DNA of 5,389 nucleotides from an uncultured Lachnospiraceae bacterium (lineage in GTDB: Bacteria; Bacillota; Clostridia; Lachnospirales; Lachnospiraceae). Positions 4,866 to 5,389 of the stretch are shown piece by piece (the first letter of the stretch is position 1; every line of letters starts with the position of its first letter). The stretch spans positions 1 through 5,389 of the forward strand of contig CADBTO010000267.1 in the NCBI GenBank assembly GCA_902797565.1, read 5' to 3'. The notes under the pieces were generated by a model. The model did no database searches, had not been told where the DNA came from, and saw nothing but the letters and a program-made list of their open reading frames with translations. The translations under genes and the position numbers were made by a program.

Positions 4866-5389
4866 TTAAGAACTCCTTTGCGTCTTTTTCTTCTCTCCCT
4901 TGAACAGGAACGGGAACACAAACCCAATCGCGGCAAAAACAAGACCAAAAATCAGCAGGTACAGCGTACTCCCATCCGGCTGGATCAATGCACTGTACAG
5001 CATCGGGCAAGCAATCTGCACGGCACTCCCCACGCTGCTGTAGATGGTAAGCATGCTCGCCGTGTCTGCACCGGCCACTTCCGGCAGGCCTGTGAAGAAA
5101 CCGGTAATGGTCGGCGTTCCAAAGCCATCAAACAGCCCCATAATCGCTGCGGAAGCCAGCACGATAAACGCACCCTTCCCGCAGACCAGGATCAAGATCC
5201 CCCCTGCCCCAATCAGCAGGGACAGCGCCGCTCCGGATTTCGATGAAAGTGACCGGAGCAAAGAGATCATCAAAACGCCCACATAAATCCCGGCCACGCC
5301 ATTGACCAGATACGCATAACTCGTGACAATCGCCGGCTGTCCTATTGTACTCATATACACAGGCAGAAACGAAACCACATACATCAGGC
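4866..5389 (-). CDS. MFS transporter, C-terminal half (5' end outside the window)
   Basis: The frame is open to the right edge and ends with TAA at 4866-4868. About 173 residues are visible. Counting from the Met encoded at 5384, the end of one helix (about 1-12) is followed by five hydrophobic helices at roughly 20-42, 51-68, 71-97, 109-133 and 139-161, then a basic tail (KGEKKKTQRSS). This matches the end of TM7 through TM12 of a 12-helix major facilitator with a cytoplasmic C-terminus. The short basic/polar loop between the first two full helices (LLRSLSSKSG) is at the usual cytoplasmic position. The Met at 5382-5384 is not the start: no ribosome binding site is within view and the preceding codon (Leu) stays in frame. 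The substrate cannot be told from this half. It is the upstream partner of the phosphatase gene and carries that gene's ribosome binding site within its last codons. Confidence 0.85.
   Translation of the reverse strand, partial: LMYVVSFLPVYMSTIGQPAIVTSYAYLVNGVAGIYVGVLMISLLRSLSSKSGAALSLLIGAGGILILVCGKGAFIVLASAAIMGLFDGFGTPTITGFFTGLPEVAGADTASMLTIYSSVGSAVQIACPMLYSALIQPDGSTLYLLIFGLVFAAIGFVFPFLFKGEKKKTQRSS
4873..4879 (-). promoter_or_regulatory. Phosphatase ribosome binding site embedded in the end of the MFS gene
   Basis: The minus strand reads AAAGGAG at 4879-4873, inside the last codons of the MFS gene, 10 nt before the phosphatase ATG. Ribosomes finishing the MFS gene would pass over this site, which favours translational coupling and a fixed ratio of the two products. 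Confidence 0.75.

Overview
This 5.4-kb window looks like a chromosomal segment of a Gram-positive, low-to-moderate-GC Firmicute, most likely a clostridium of the Lachnospiraceae type. That assignment is an inference. It rests on the purine-rich AAGGAG-type ribosome binding sites, a consensus sigma-A promoter, a Firmicute-style transcriptional riboswitch, a SpoIIE-type phosphatase, and protein sequences that resemble clostridial homologues.

Layout from left to right: (i) a 17-codon N-terminal stub of a leftward gene, possibly a Nudix/NAD-diphosphatase-like protein, with a good ribosome binding site. (ii) A divergent intergenic region of about 310 bp. It carries a near-perfect sigma-A promoter (TTGACT-17-TATACT), then an RNA leader that folds as a yybP-ykoY (Mn2+) riboswitch, with a 21-bp perfect terminator hairpin as expression platform. 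(iii) A rightward CaCA-family cation antiporter, 323 aa, with both alpha repeats intact, ended by a rho-independent terminator. (iv) A convergent leftward gene for a PHB-depolymerase-like alpha/beta hydrolase of about 541 aa. It appears to be a tandem duplication whose N-terminal copy has lost its nucleophile. (v) A strong terminator, and upstream of it a leftward operon: the C-terminal half of an MFS transporter gene (running off the right edge), then 3 bp later a membrane-bound HAMP/SpoIIE-type PP2C phosphatase.

The most informative unit is promoter, riboswitch, terminator and antiporter. The 3' strand of the aptamer's closing stem P1 lies inside the 5' arm of the terminator, so ligand binding should prevent termination (an ON switch). 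An exchanger that homology would label Ca2+/Na+ is therefore probably induced by Mn2+ and may export Mn2+. The second unit is the translationally coupled MFS transporter and signalling phosphatase. The close coupling suggests, but does not prove, that transport and signalling are functionally linked. No CRISPR array, insertion sequence, tRNA, rRNA or prophage element was seen.
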